From assembly GCA_023392135.1 (NCBI GenBank), contig JAEVZQ010000446.1, positions 1 to 6,197 on the forward strand: 6,197 nucleotides of DNA. Reading direction: 5' to 3'. Of this stretch, positions 1-6,197 are shown piece after piece. The translations under genes were made by a program, and so were the position numbers. The notes beneath the pieces are model-generated. The model was given only the letters and a program-made list of their open reading frames with translations. It ran no database searches and was not told the origin of the DNA. How positions within the stretch are numbered: position 1 is the stretch's first letter; each line of letters begins with the position of its first letter. Source of the stretch: Pseudomonadota bacterium (GTDB lineage Bacteria; Pseudomonadota; Alphaproteobacteria; Rhizobiales; Hyphomicrobiaceae).

Positions 1-1567
1 CGTCGGCGTGGCCGGCGTCCTGCAGAGCTCCACCGCAACGGCGCTGCTGATCGGCTCGTTCGCCGGGCGCGGACTCGTGGCGCTTCCCGTCGCGCTCGCG
101 ATCATGCTCGGCGCCGACGTCGGCACCACGCTCGTTGCGCAGGTCTTCGCGTTCGATATCAAATGGCTGTGGACCGTCGCCACGATCAGCGGTGTCGTGC
201 TGTTCAGTGCTTCGCATGGCGACCGGTCGAAGAACCTCGGCCGCATCGCGATCGGGGTAGGTCTCATGCTGCTGGCGCTCTCCGTGCTGGGAACCGTTTC
301 GGGTGCCCTGCGCGATAGCCCCAGCGTGACGATGCTACTGACTGCACTCGGCACCGAGCCCGCCATTGCGGTCATGGTGGCCGCAGTCCTGACGTGGGTG
401 TCGCACTCCAGTCTCGCCGTCATCCTGTTCGTGCTGTCGCTTGCGGCAGGCGGCGTCATCGGACCTGTCCTCGCCCTCGCCCTCGTGCTTGGCGCCAACC
501 TCGGCGGCGCGGTTGCTCCACTGACGGCGCTCGCGGGCTCACCGGTCACGGCACGCCGGGTGCCGTTCGGGAATTTGCTGGCGCGCGGCGCCATTGGGAT
601 TGCGCTCGTGCCCTTCCTGCCGTGGGCCGTGACACTGATGGGCTACATCAGCGATGATCCGGGCCGGCTCGTGCTCAATTTCCATACCGGTTTCAATATC
701 CTCGTGGCGATCGTTTTCCTGCCGCTGCTGACGCCACTGGCACAGTTCGTCACGTGGATGCTTCCGGTGCCTGCGGACACTCCCGACAGGGCCGTGCCGC
801 ATCACCTCGAGAACAGTGTGCTCGACACTCCGTCGGAAGCACTCGGCTGTGCGATGCGCGAGACCCTCCGCGTCGGCGACATTGTTCTGGACATGCTACG
901 CAAATCGCTCACCGCAATAGAGGGCAACGATCTCAGGATCGTGAAGGAGCTCGAAAAGGCCGACGACGATGTCGATGCCCTGCACGAGGCGATCAAGCTG
1001 TACCTCATCCGCGCCTCGAAGAACGAGCTCGATGACGAGGAGTCGCGCCGCTACGTAGAAATCCTGACCTTCACGACCAATCTCGAGCACATCGGCGATA
1101 CCATCGACAAGAACCTGATGGATCTGGCGCATAAAAAGATCAAAAAGCGGTACTCCTTCTCTCCGGAGGGGCTGGCGGAGCTAAAGCGGTTCCACGCTCG
1201 GGTGGTCGACAACATGCGCCTCGCGCTCAACGTCTTTGCAACGCGAGACGTGACGCTGGCACGGCGTTTGCTGATGGAGAAGACAGTGATGCGGGTGAAG
1301 GAGTTCGAGGCTTCGGACCGGCATTTTGCCCGCCTCAAGGCGGGCCGTGCGGAATCGATCGAAACCAGCGCAATCCACCTCGATATCATCCGCGACCTCA
1401 AGCGGATCAACTCGCACTTGACCGCGGTTGCCTATCCGATCCTGGAGGCGGCGGGCGAGTTGCGCGAAAGCCGGCTGCGCGAGAAAAAGCGGGACGAGCA
1501 GCGCAACGAAGCGCCTGCCGACGGGCACGCCCTCGCTGCGAGCCGGCACACCGAGCGCCCGGCCTGA
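1..1567 (+). CDS. Na+/phosphate cotransporter family protein with C-terminal PhoU-like domain (5' partial)
   Basis: Inner-membrane sodium-coupled phosphate transporter of the NptA/PNaS type; 521 residues are visible. The reading frame is open to the left edge (codons begin at base 2), so the GTG at base 8 is not the start; probably a few dozen N-terminal residues with the first helix are missing. The first inverted-repeat signature is present as LQSSTAT (visible residues 7-13), followed by GADVGTT (37-43). The second half has SHSS (134-137) and GANLGG (164-169), then a typical HTGFN (228-232). Several hydrophobic segments lie between 10 and 255. From about 275 to 490 the protein is charged and helical and resembles PhoU, including EHIGDTID (362-369) and DLKRINSHLTAVAYPILE (465-482). 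A hydrophilic tail of about 30 residues ends the protein. PhoU-like tails in this family are thought to be regulatory. The second repeat has His where the family usually has Gln. Family assignment is firm; substrate preference is inferred from the family. Confidence 0.9.
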   Translation, partial: VGVAGVLQSSTATALLIGSFAGRGLVALPVALAIMLGADVGTTLVAQVFAFDIKWLWTVATISGVVLFSASHGDRSKNLGRIAIGVGLMLLALSVLGTVSGALRDSPSVTMLLTALGTEPAIAVMVAAVLTWVSHSSLAVILFVLSLAAGGVIGPVLALALVLGANLGGAVAPLTALAGSPVTARRVPFGNLLARGAIGIALVPFLPWAVTLMGYISDDPGRLVLNFHTGFNILVAIVFLPLLTPLAQFVTWMLPVPADTPDRAVPHHLENSVLDTPSEALGCAMRETLRVGDIVLDMLRKSLTAIEGNDLRIVKELEKADDDVDALHEAIKLYLIRASKNELDDEESRRYVEILTFTTNLEHIGDTIDKNLMDLAHKKIKKRYSFSPEGLAELKRFHARVVDNMRLALNVFATRDVTLARRLLMEKTVMRVKEFEASDRHFARLKAGRAESIETSAIHLDIIRDLKRINSHLTAVAYPILEAAGELRESRLREKKRDEQRNEAPADGHALAASRHTERPA

Positions 1568-1571
1568 ACGC

Positions 1572-2420
1572 CTACCGCAATCGCAGCAGAACGATACCGG
1601 CGAGCACCACGCAGCCGGCAATGATGCGAAGCCCATAGATCGGCTCACGCAGGAAGACGACGCCGATGAGCGTTGCGAAGAGCACGCTCGTCTCGCGCAG
1701 CGCTGCGACGAGCGCGATCGGCGCCACCGTCATGGCCCAGAGCGCAATGGCGTAGGCGGCCGTGGATAGCGCTCCGCCCACGAGCACCATATGCCAGGAC
1801 GACTTGGCTCCCTGGATCATTGCGGCCGGCATGCGGATCAATCCGAAGATGGCCATCATTGCGCCGTCGAGCAGGAACAGCCAGACGATGTACGGCCCGG
1901 GCGATGGCCCGATGCGCGCGCCGGTGCCGTCGACCAGGGTGTAGGCGGCAATCGTCGCGGCGGTCAGCAGAGCAAAAAAGACAGACCGCCCATGGAAGCG
2001 ACCGAGCCCACCGCCCTTTCGGCGCAGCGAGAGGGCCACGATGCCGAGGCCGAGCAGGGTGATACCCGCCCATCCGACAAGCCCCAGCGGCTCGCCGAGC
2101 CAGAACGCAGCGCCAAGCGCGGTAATGAGCGGCGCCGTGCCGCGCGCGATCGGATAGACCTGCGAGAGGTCCCCAAACCGGTAAGCCTCGGCCAAGGCGA
2201 TATAGTAGACGAGGTGAAGCGCGAGCGACATTCCGATGAACGGCCACGCCTCGCGTTCTGGCAGATCGACGAAGAACGCCACCGGCAGGATCACGACGCC
2301 ACAGGCCGCAGAGATCAGGCTGACGGTGGTGAGCGGCTCGAGCTTGACTTTCAGAAGCGCATTCCAGCCCGCATGGAAAGCGGCGGCAGCCAGCACTGCC
2401 ATGAAGACGAATGCGTCCAT
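1572..2420 (-). CDS. EamA/DMT-superfamily transporter
   Basis: A 282-residue inner-membrane permease with about ten hydrophobic segments arranged as two EamA halves (roughly residues 3-132 and 145-280), the normal length for the drug/metabolite transporter superfamily. Visible family hallmarks are an early FHAGWNALLK in helix 1, YPIARGTAP followed by a WLGEP turn near the end of the first half, and the matching ALRETSVLFA followed by FLREPI near the end of the second half. These paired EP-type motifs reflect the internal duplication. The protein ends in a short basic LRLR. The ATG at 2418-2420 is chosen because a strong GGAGG lies 8 bases upstream and the sequence enters helix 1 directly. The gene faces the phosphate transporter gene tail to tail with a 4-bp gap. 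The substrate cannot be predicted: members export amino acids, metabolites or drugs. Longer or similar ORFs overlap it on both strands, but none has protein-like features. Confidence 0.9.
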   Translation of the reverse strand: MDAFVFMAVLAAAAFHAGWNALLKVKLEPLTTVSLISAACGVVILPVAFFVDLPEREAWPFIGMSLALHLVYYIALAEAYRFGDLSQVYPIARGTAPLITALGAAFWLGEPLGLVGWAGITLLGLGIVALSLRRKGGGLGRFHGRSVFFALLTAATIAAYTLVDGTGARIGPSPGPYIVWLFLLDGAMMAIFGLIRMPAAMIQGAKSSWHMVLVGGALSTAAYAIALWAMTVAPIALVAALRETSVLFATLIGVVFLREPIYGLRIIAGCVVLAGIVLLRLR

Positions 2421-2668
2421 GCTTCAAGCCTCCAAACGCCGCCCGCGACCACACCCGCCTTCAGTCCAAGCGGCGCACTCCTAGCGGAAGTGGCATGGAA
2501 GTGCATCTCTTTTGCAAGAGACTTCAGGTTAATGCCACGGCAAAGTGGCGAGCGGGCCGGTGATGGGCGCCCAATCTGCAAGCTCTCTGGCCACCCACGG
2601 CAATGCACTGAAGGGGCTAGCCCTCGTGGCCTCTTTCTGCTATGAGCCCGGGTCTCAAGATGGTTTGT
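2421..2668. other. Intergenic region between the permease gene and tRNA-Asn
   Basis: Apart from the permease ribosome binding site, no gene is supported here. The promoters of two diverging units (permease leftward, tRNA rightward) should lie in it, but neither is clear. For the tRNA, TATGAG at 2641-2646 could be a -10 box 23 bases before the mature 5' end; the matching -35 is poor. Other visible structures are a 6-bp stem with a TTGC loop (2506-2511 with 2516-2521), overlapping a TGCA-N7-TGCA dyad at 2502-2516, and a perfect 10-bp palindrome GGGCTAGCCC at 2614-2623 just upstream of the possible -10. Any operator role is speculative. Confidence 0.4.
2429..2433 (-). promoter_or_regulatory. Ribosome binding site of the EamA transporter gene
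   Basis: The minus strand reads GGAGG here, followed by CTTGAAGC and then the ATG. The 8-base spacing is good for a Shine-Dalgarno site, and it decides the start codon of the permease gene. Confidence 0.75.
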
Positions 2669-2743
2669 TCCGCGGTAGCTCAGCGGTAGAGCAACCGGCT
2701 GTTAACCGGTTGGTCGTAGGTTCGAATCCTACCCGCGGAGCCA
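2669..2743 (+). tRNA. tRNA-Asn (anticodon GUU)
   Basis: A complete cloverleaf can be drawn. The acceptor stem TCCGCGG (2669-2675) pairs fully with CCGCGGA (2733-2739). The D arm is GCTC/GAGC (2678-2681 and 2689-2692). The anticodon stem ACCGG/CCGGT (2694-2698 and 2706-2710) has loop CTGTTAA with anticodon GTT at 2701-2703. A five-base variable loop follows, then the T arm GTAGG/CCTAC around TTCGAAT (2721-2727). The discriminator is G (2740), and CCA (2741-2743) is encoded in the DNA. It decodes AAC and AAU. No base is out of place, so the gene is probably functional. It stands alone, without neighbouring tRNA or rRNA genes in the window. Confidence 0.97.
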
Positions 2744-3054
2744 TCTTGCCGTCTCAAGCTCTCACAGCTTCTCGGGCAATCTCATAACTCCCCAACGAAA
2801 GAGTATTCCTCAAAGCAGCTGCATCGCGGCGGTCCCCTGCTGGGATCGAGGCAGTCGGGCGGTAGCAGGTGTAGGGCCGGAAAGAGACGATGACCATCTC
2901 CTAGGACGGAGAGGCCGGTCGATGGACTGCCGAACGGCGTCCGAATGCTAAATCGCTCGACGAACCGCCTCGATCGTCCTTGGCGTTCGCGGACATAGCG
3001 CATCCTTTTGATGCAGGCGACAAGGATGCTTCATCAAACCTGGGATCATAACGA
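2744..3054. other. 311-bp region with no convincing gene
   Basis: This stretch separates tRNA-Asn from the 3' end of the IalB-like gene. Two leftward ORFs exist: 73 codons at 2782-3003 and 47 codons at 2754-2897. Both place a purine-rich stretch directly against the ATG, with no room for a normal ribosome-binding spacer, and neither resembles a family I know. Near the right end lie two overlapping inverted repeats: an 8-bp stem (3000-3007 with 3022-3029) and a 7-bp stem (3007-3013 with 3032-3038). They sit just after the IalB-like stop codon and might help end that transcript, but neither has a U-tract. No insertion-sequence ends or transposase remnant are recognised. Confidence 0.5.
3000..3038 (-). 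terminator. Possible 3' stem-loop of the autotransporter-IalB transcript
   Basis: On the minus strand, 17 to 55 bases after the IalB-like stop codon, GCATCCTT pairs with AAGGATGC (8 bp, 14-base loop), and TTTGATG pairs with CATCAAA (7 bp, 18-base loop). The two stems overlap and exclude each other. There is no run of U after either one, so this is not a canonical intrinsic terminator; it may only protect the 3' end or be coincidental. Confidence 0.25.
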
Positions 3055-3594
3055 TTAAGGCAGCATTCCCTCGGTCTTGGTGAAGCCGTTCAGCTGAAAA
3101 GAAAAGCTGAGATCGCTGCCGTCACGTGCCTTCAGAGCGGCCGTCATCGTATTGCCTGTACGCATGGCCTGAAGCCATAATTTGTCGACCTGGCCACTGG
3201 CATAGCAGCCGCCCGTATCGCAGGTTTGCCATGTCAACGTGCCGATCTCCTTGTTGTTGACCAAGACTTTGACCGGATTTGGCAGGCTGACCCCGTAAGG
3301 CAAAGTGAATACGGCATTGGTCTCCGGCTGACCGGCGATGCGATTGAACGATGCCGTTGCCACGCGCTGCCTCTGATTGCCCTGGACCACCACGATGCTT
3401 TGCGAAAATTCGCACTGAAGCTGCTCCGGTTGCATCTGGTTCGAACAGGATATCAGCCACAACGGCGCCGCCGGTGCGGCGGTTTGCGCCCCTTCTTGGG
3501 CGTCCTTAGCAGGGGCGGCCTTGTTCTGCGCCAGAGCGGTCGTGCCGCCGCAAACAATCGCCAAAGCAAACGTTATTGCAATTTGCCGGATCAT
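3055..3594 (-). CDS. Invasion-associated locus B (IalB) family exported protein
   Basis: A 179-residue protein. Residues 1-22 look like a Sec signal peptide (MIRQ, a hydrophobic core, then TALA before QN, cleavage likely after Ala22), followed by an Ala/Pro/Lys-rich linker to about 44. The mature domain (45-179) fits the IalB family: an early W and Cys (WLISC), a second Cys at 61, the hallmark LPYGVSLPNPVKVLVNN (98-114), CDTGGCYA (125-132) and a closing FQLNGFTK (166-173). Cys50/Cys61 and Cys125/Cys130 are probably two disulfides, consistent with export to the periplasm or envelope. The family is named for a Bartonella protein linked to erythrocyte invasion, but it is widespread in non-pathogenic alphaproteobacteria, so an invasion role should not be assumed. 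The start is preceded by a weak A-rich GAGAAAAG (3601-3608), 6 bases upstream of ATG. The gene lies 25 bp after the autotransporter stop codon, so it is probably cotranscribed and perhaps translationally linked. Confidence 0.85.
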   Translation of the reverse strand: MIRQIAITFALAIVCGGTTALAQNKAAPAKDAQEGAQTAAPAAPLWLISCSNQMQPEQLQCEFSQSIVVVQGNQRQRVATASFNRIAGQPETNAVFTLPYGVSLPNPVKVLVNNKEIGTLTWQTCDTGGCYASGQVDKLWLQAMRTGNTMTAALKARDGSDLSFSFQLNGFTKTEGMLP

Positions 3595-3619
3595 TTTCGT
3601 CTTTTCTCACATCGGCTGA

Positions 3620-6197
3620 TCAGAAGCGGAAACCAAAATTGACACTGCCGGCATGACCGACCGTGTCCTTGCTCCATTGGCCTTGGTAGCCCAAGGTCGC
3701 GCGAGCGGTGTTGTCGTTATCGGTGAATGTCAGGCCTGCATCCAACCGCCGGGTCACATCCCCGATCTGACTGTAGTTGCGGAACACCCCGTCCGATCGG
3801 CTGGCGCCTGCGAAGGTCGCGTTGACAAAGACATCGTCCTCGCTGGTGAAGCTGAGTTCACCGCGCAGATAGGCCTGCATCCGTGTCGTGCTGCTGGCTT
3901 GCAAGTCGACGCCGAGCTCGAGCGAAGGCGTGGCCGACAGGAGCCATTGCCCGGTGTCGCGCAATTGCAGCCCGTAGTCCGTTTTCGACTCCGAGGCGCC
4001 GGCTGAATGAAGGTAGGTGACATCGAAATCGAGCGCCGGTCGTAGATAGACGTTTGTGCCATCCGGCTTGTAGCGATAGCCGGCGCCCAGCCGGAAATTG
4101 GCCTGATTAACGCGCTGATCCACACGCGCCACTCCGCCAATGACCTGATTACCATTCGGCAGCGAACCGTAGATGTCGATCCAACGAGTGGCATCGTAAC
4201 GGGCCGTGCTGCCGCTGAAAATCCCGTAAAGCTCCCACGGCCCGCTATATTTGGATAGCGATACCGCCAGTTCGCTCCGAATACCTTCCGCAGAGAAACG
4301 ATCGCCGCTGGTCAGGCTGAAATCTTCGAAACCTGCACCGAAGCCAAGATAGAAGTCCTCCGGCAACGGTATGCGGACGCCACCGGAAAGTCCGACAGCT
4401 TTCGTTTCTAAACTACGATACTCGTTGGACTCATCGCGCTGCAGCGAGCTGCCGCTGCCGGCAACCCAGTAGCAGTTTCTGTTATCGCCGCTCCTGACGG
4501 CAAAGTTGTTGTAACCGCAATTGGCCATTGTCCGCGCGAAGCGATAGCCCGCGTAGAGTGCGTCGACCTGCGTTGCCGCATAGTCCTCCGAGCCCAGTTG
4601 GTCCACCGCATAGGCTATCTGGCTTTCATCCTGCATGTTGGCGATCAGCGCGAACATCGGCCCCATGTCGACAGAACCCCGCCCTGTGAGCACCCGGGCC
4701 ATATGCTCCGCCGTCAGGGTCTGATTGCGGTTCATGTCGGGCATGCGGAAATCGACGTGCGGTACAAGATCGATCGTGCTACCATCCCCCGTGGTCCCGT
4801 TCAGTCCGATCTCGTAGGTGATCACGGGCGTGCCTAGCACTTTCGTGCCCTTGTCGGCCGTTGTGCCGTCGGCATCTATCAGCACCAACGGGAGGGCGCG
4901 CTCCAGAAGCTGCAGCACTGGACGCACCGTACCGGCAATCGTAGCATTGCCGGTGACATTGATCAGATCGCTGTCGACGCCGTAAGTACCGTCCTGGCGA
5001 AAATAGACATCGGGCGTATAGGTGCCCGTATCGCCGAAGCTAATTGACCCATCCACGTTGGTCGTCTGGCTGACATTGCTGGTCACCTGGAAATCGGAGG
5101 CCTTGGTGTGCGCGCCTAGGCCACCGTCTGGCAGGAGGAAGGCCTCGCCGCCCAGGTACAGGTCGCCATTGATTCGGAGCAGCCCGTCCAATCCCAGTTT
5201 GACGTACTCCTGCGCATAAAAAGACGAGCCCTGCGAGACCGTCACCTTATTGAGCCCGCCGCCAAGATCTATGTTGCCGACCGAGCGTCCGTTCAGCTTT
5301 ACCCGCTCAGAGCCGCTACCGCCGCTGATTATGCGATTGTTCAGCGCCATCAGGAAGCTGTTGGCCGAGAGCGACAGCGTGTTGTCCGTGCCGCCATCGA
5401 TGACGATCGCCGCCGGGCCTGCCGTATGGCCCGCCGTCCCGGCCTGAGCAGAGGAACCAGGCGGATCTTCGCTGCCGCCGATGATCACCCCGTCGAGCGC
5501 GACCTTGATGGTGTCTCCGCCTTCCCCACCGGCGGACTGGGCCATGACAGCGATACCACGCTCGCCGAGCGCCAGAATATTGCCGGTCAGGTCGAGCTTG
5601 ATCTTCCCGCCTTTACCATCGCCCCCGGCGCTGCCACGGAACAGCCCGTCCACCGAACCGCCACCGCCGCCGAGGCTCTGTGCCAGCACGCCGACGGCAT
5701 CCTCACCCACGGTGATCACATTACCTTTGTTCTTGAACTTGATGTCACCGCCATCGCCGCCATTGTCGTTTGACAACTGGAGGGTGATGTCAGAAGGCGC
5801 AAGGTCGGTGACGACGAGGCCGCCGCCGCCGCCGATGCTTTGCAGAACGAAACCATGCGATCTCGTGCCTTCTGTAGTGACATCGCCGCTGTTGAACAGC
5901 CTGATAGCGCCGCCATCGCCCGTCGATCCATCACTGGCGCCTAGCGTTATCGTCGCATCGTCCAGGCCTGCCAGCTCGATCTCACCACCGCCGGCGCCGA
6001 TGGACTGGACGATCTGGCCGCTGGCATTGTCGCCGCTCGTTTGTACCGTGCCCTTCAGCTTCAGCTTGATGGGGCCGCCATCGTTGAAATGTGAGGGATC
6101 AGCTCCAAGGGTGACCTCAGCGGTGCGCTGACCGGCCCCCTCGGCCCCACCACCGCCACCGACGACGATCAGTTGCCCGCCGCCGCCGCCGATGGAC
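3620..6197 (-). CDS. Large autotransporter (type Va) with glycine-rich repeats and C-terminal beta-barrel (5' partial)
   Basis: The frame is open to the right edge (codons end at 6196), giving 858 visible residues; the signal peptide and much of the passenger are outside. An apparent TTG start at 5776 lies inside a repeat and is not the true start. Visible residues 1-220 hold four tandem repeats opening with SIGGGGG-like motifs. Residues 221-489 are Gly/Asn/Thr-rich beta-type passenger, starting with a degenerate repeat. Residues 490-556 (NQTLTAEHM onward, with DQLGSEDYAATQVDAL) form the helical linker that normally threads the barrel. Residues 557-858 are the autotransporter barrel: alternating amphipathic strands ending in SVNFGFRF with terminal Phe, as expected for Bam-dependent outer-membrane insertion. 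Two cysteines (560, 575) sit just before the first strand. The protein is likely displayed on the surface as an adhesin or biofilm-type factor; no protease or other enzymatic motif is seen in the visible part. It is upstream of, and probably in an operon with, the IalB-like gene. Confidence 0.9.
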   Translation of the reverse strand, partial: SIGGGGGQLIVVGGGGGAEGAGQRTAEVTLGADPSHFNDGGPIKLKLKGTVQTSGDNASGQIVQSIGAGGGEIELAGLDDATITLGASDGSTGDGGAIRLFNSGDVTTEGTRSHGFVLQSIGGGGGLVVTDLAPSDITLQLSNDNGGDGGDIKFKNKGNVITVGEDAVGVLAQSLGGGGGSVDGLFRGSAGGDGKGGKIKLDLTGNILALGERGIAVMAQSAGGEGGDTIKVALDGVIIGGSEDPPGSSAQAGTAGHTAGPAAIVIDGGTDNTLSLSANSFLMALNNRIISGGSGSERVKLNGRSVGNIDLGGGLNKVTVSQGSSFYAQEYVKLGLDGLLRINGDLYLGGEAFLLPDGGLGAHTKASDFQVTSNVSQTTNVDGSISFGDTGTYTPDVYFRQDGTYGVDSDLINVTGNATIAGTVRPVLQLLERALPLVLIDADGTTADKGTKVLGTPVITYEIGLNGTTGDGSTIDLVPHVDFRMPDMNRNQTLTAEHMARVLTGRGSVDMGPMFALIANMQDESQIAYAVDQLGSEDYAATQVDALYAGYRFARTMANCGYNNFAVRSGDNRNCYWVAGSGSSLQRDESNEYRSLETKAVGLSGGVRIPLPEDFYLGFGAGFEDFSLTSGDRFSAEGIRSELAVSLSKYSGPWELYGIFSGSTARYDATRWIDIYGSLPNGNQVIGGVARVDQRVNQANFRLGAGYRYKPDGTNVYLRPALDFDVTYLHSAGASESKTDYGLQLRDTGQWLLSATPSLELGVDLQASSTTRMQAYLRGELSFTSEDDVFVNATFAGASRSDGVFRNYSQIGDVTRRLDAGLTFTDNDNTARATLGYQGQWSKDTVGHAGSVNFGFRF
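5537..6196 (-). repeat. Tandem QSIGGGGG-type protein repeats in the autotransporter passenger
   Basis: Four successive units begin at codons ending at 6196, 6004, 5839 and 5677, with lengths of 64, 55, 54 and 47 residues. Each opens with SIGGGGG, SIGAGGG, SIGGGGG or SLGGGGG. It then has a variable stretch, a GDGG-x-I-x-L type strand (for example TGDGGAIRL and GGDGGDIKF), a GxVxTxG-like turn and a closing VLQ, LAQ or MAQ. A fifth, degenerate start (SAGGEGG) follows at 5536. The pattern is typical of beta-helical passenger domains in rhizobial-type autotransporters. The series continues beyond the right edge. Confidence 0.85.

Noticed and set aside
8..10. GTG at base 8 as the start of the phosphate cotransporter
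   Set aside because: It lies only a few residues before the QSST signature, which in this family is preceded by at least one helix; the frame is open to the left edge.
1791..2645. A 284-codon rightward ORF antisense to the permease gene
   Set aside because: It is as long as the real gene, but its product is a run of charged Gln/Arg/Asp-rich sequence with no domain or helix pattern. It is a GC-driven shadow, and the opposing frame has clear EamA motifs and a strong ribosome binding site.
2782..3003. A 73-codon leftward ORF downstream of the IalB-like gene
   Set aside because: Arg/Ser/Pro-rich, with no recognisable family, and AAAAGG directly abuts the ATG without normal spacing; treated as a chance ORF.
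3580..3594. IalB-like protein as a lipoprotein through Cys15
   Set aside because: The residues before Cys15 (AIVC) lack the Gly/Ala/Ser normally found at -1 of a lipobox, and a better signal peptidase I site (ALA before QN) follows.
5620..5776. TTG at 5774-5776 as the start of the autotransporter gene
   Set aside because: The frame continues without a stop to the right edge, and the upstream codons encode more SIGGGGG repeats, so this codon is internal.
5481..6131. A 216-codon rightward ORF rich in proline and serine
   Set aside because: It is the antisense reading of glycine-rich repeats (GGC read as GCC or CCG/CGC frames), which automatically gives Pro/Ser/Ala runs.
5537..6196. The regular repeat array as a CRISPR or DNA-level satellite
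   Set aside because: Repeat spacing is a multiple of three, similarity is at protein level around SIGGGGG motifs, and units differ in length; it is coding.

Overview
The window looks like chromosomal DNA from a GC-rich alphaproteobacterium, most likely of the Hyphomicrobiales (rhizobial and related lineages). This is an inference from protein families (an IalB-type secreted protein, a large autotransporter with QSIGGGGG-type repeats, a Na/Pi cotransporter with a fused PhoU-like tail), GC-rich codon use and an alphaproteobacterial-looking tRNA-Asn. No marker gene fixes the genus.

Left part (1-2420): a Na+/phosphate cotransporter gene, cut at its 5' end by the window edge, runs rightward. It meets a leftward ten-helix EamA/DMT permease gene tail to tail, with only four bases between the stop codons. 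Both encode inner-membrane transporters with no evident shared pathway.

Middle part (2421-3054): a 248-bp spacer precedes a complete tRNA-Asn(GUU) gene with an encoded CCA end (2669-2743). Then come 311 bp without a convincing gene, containing short inverted repeats and at most a doubtful 47-codon ORF.

Right part (3055-6197): a leftward pair forming a probable operon. The promoter-proximal gene is a large type V autotransporter whose N-terminus lies beyond the right edge. Its visible part has four glycine-rich tandem repeats, a degenerate fifth, a beta-rich passenger remainder, a helical linker and a C-terminal 12-strand-type barrel ending in Phe. The stop codon is followed 25 bp later by a small exported protein of the invasion-associated locus B (IalB) family with two cysteine pairs. 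The pairing suggests a surface-adhesin module in which the IalB-like protein may act in the periplasm or at the envelope alongside the autotransporter; that functional link is inference.

I see no insertion sequence, CRISPR array, phage gene or clearly new system. The items most worth a second look are the autotransporter-IalB pair, the autotransporter repeat architecture, and its position next to a tRNA gene.
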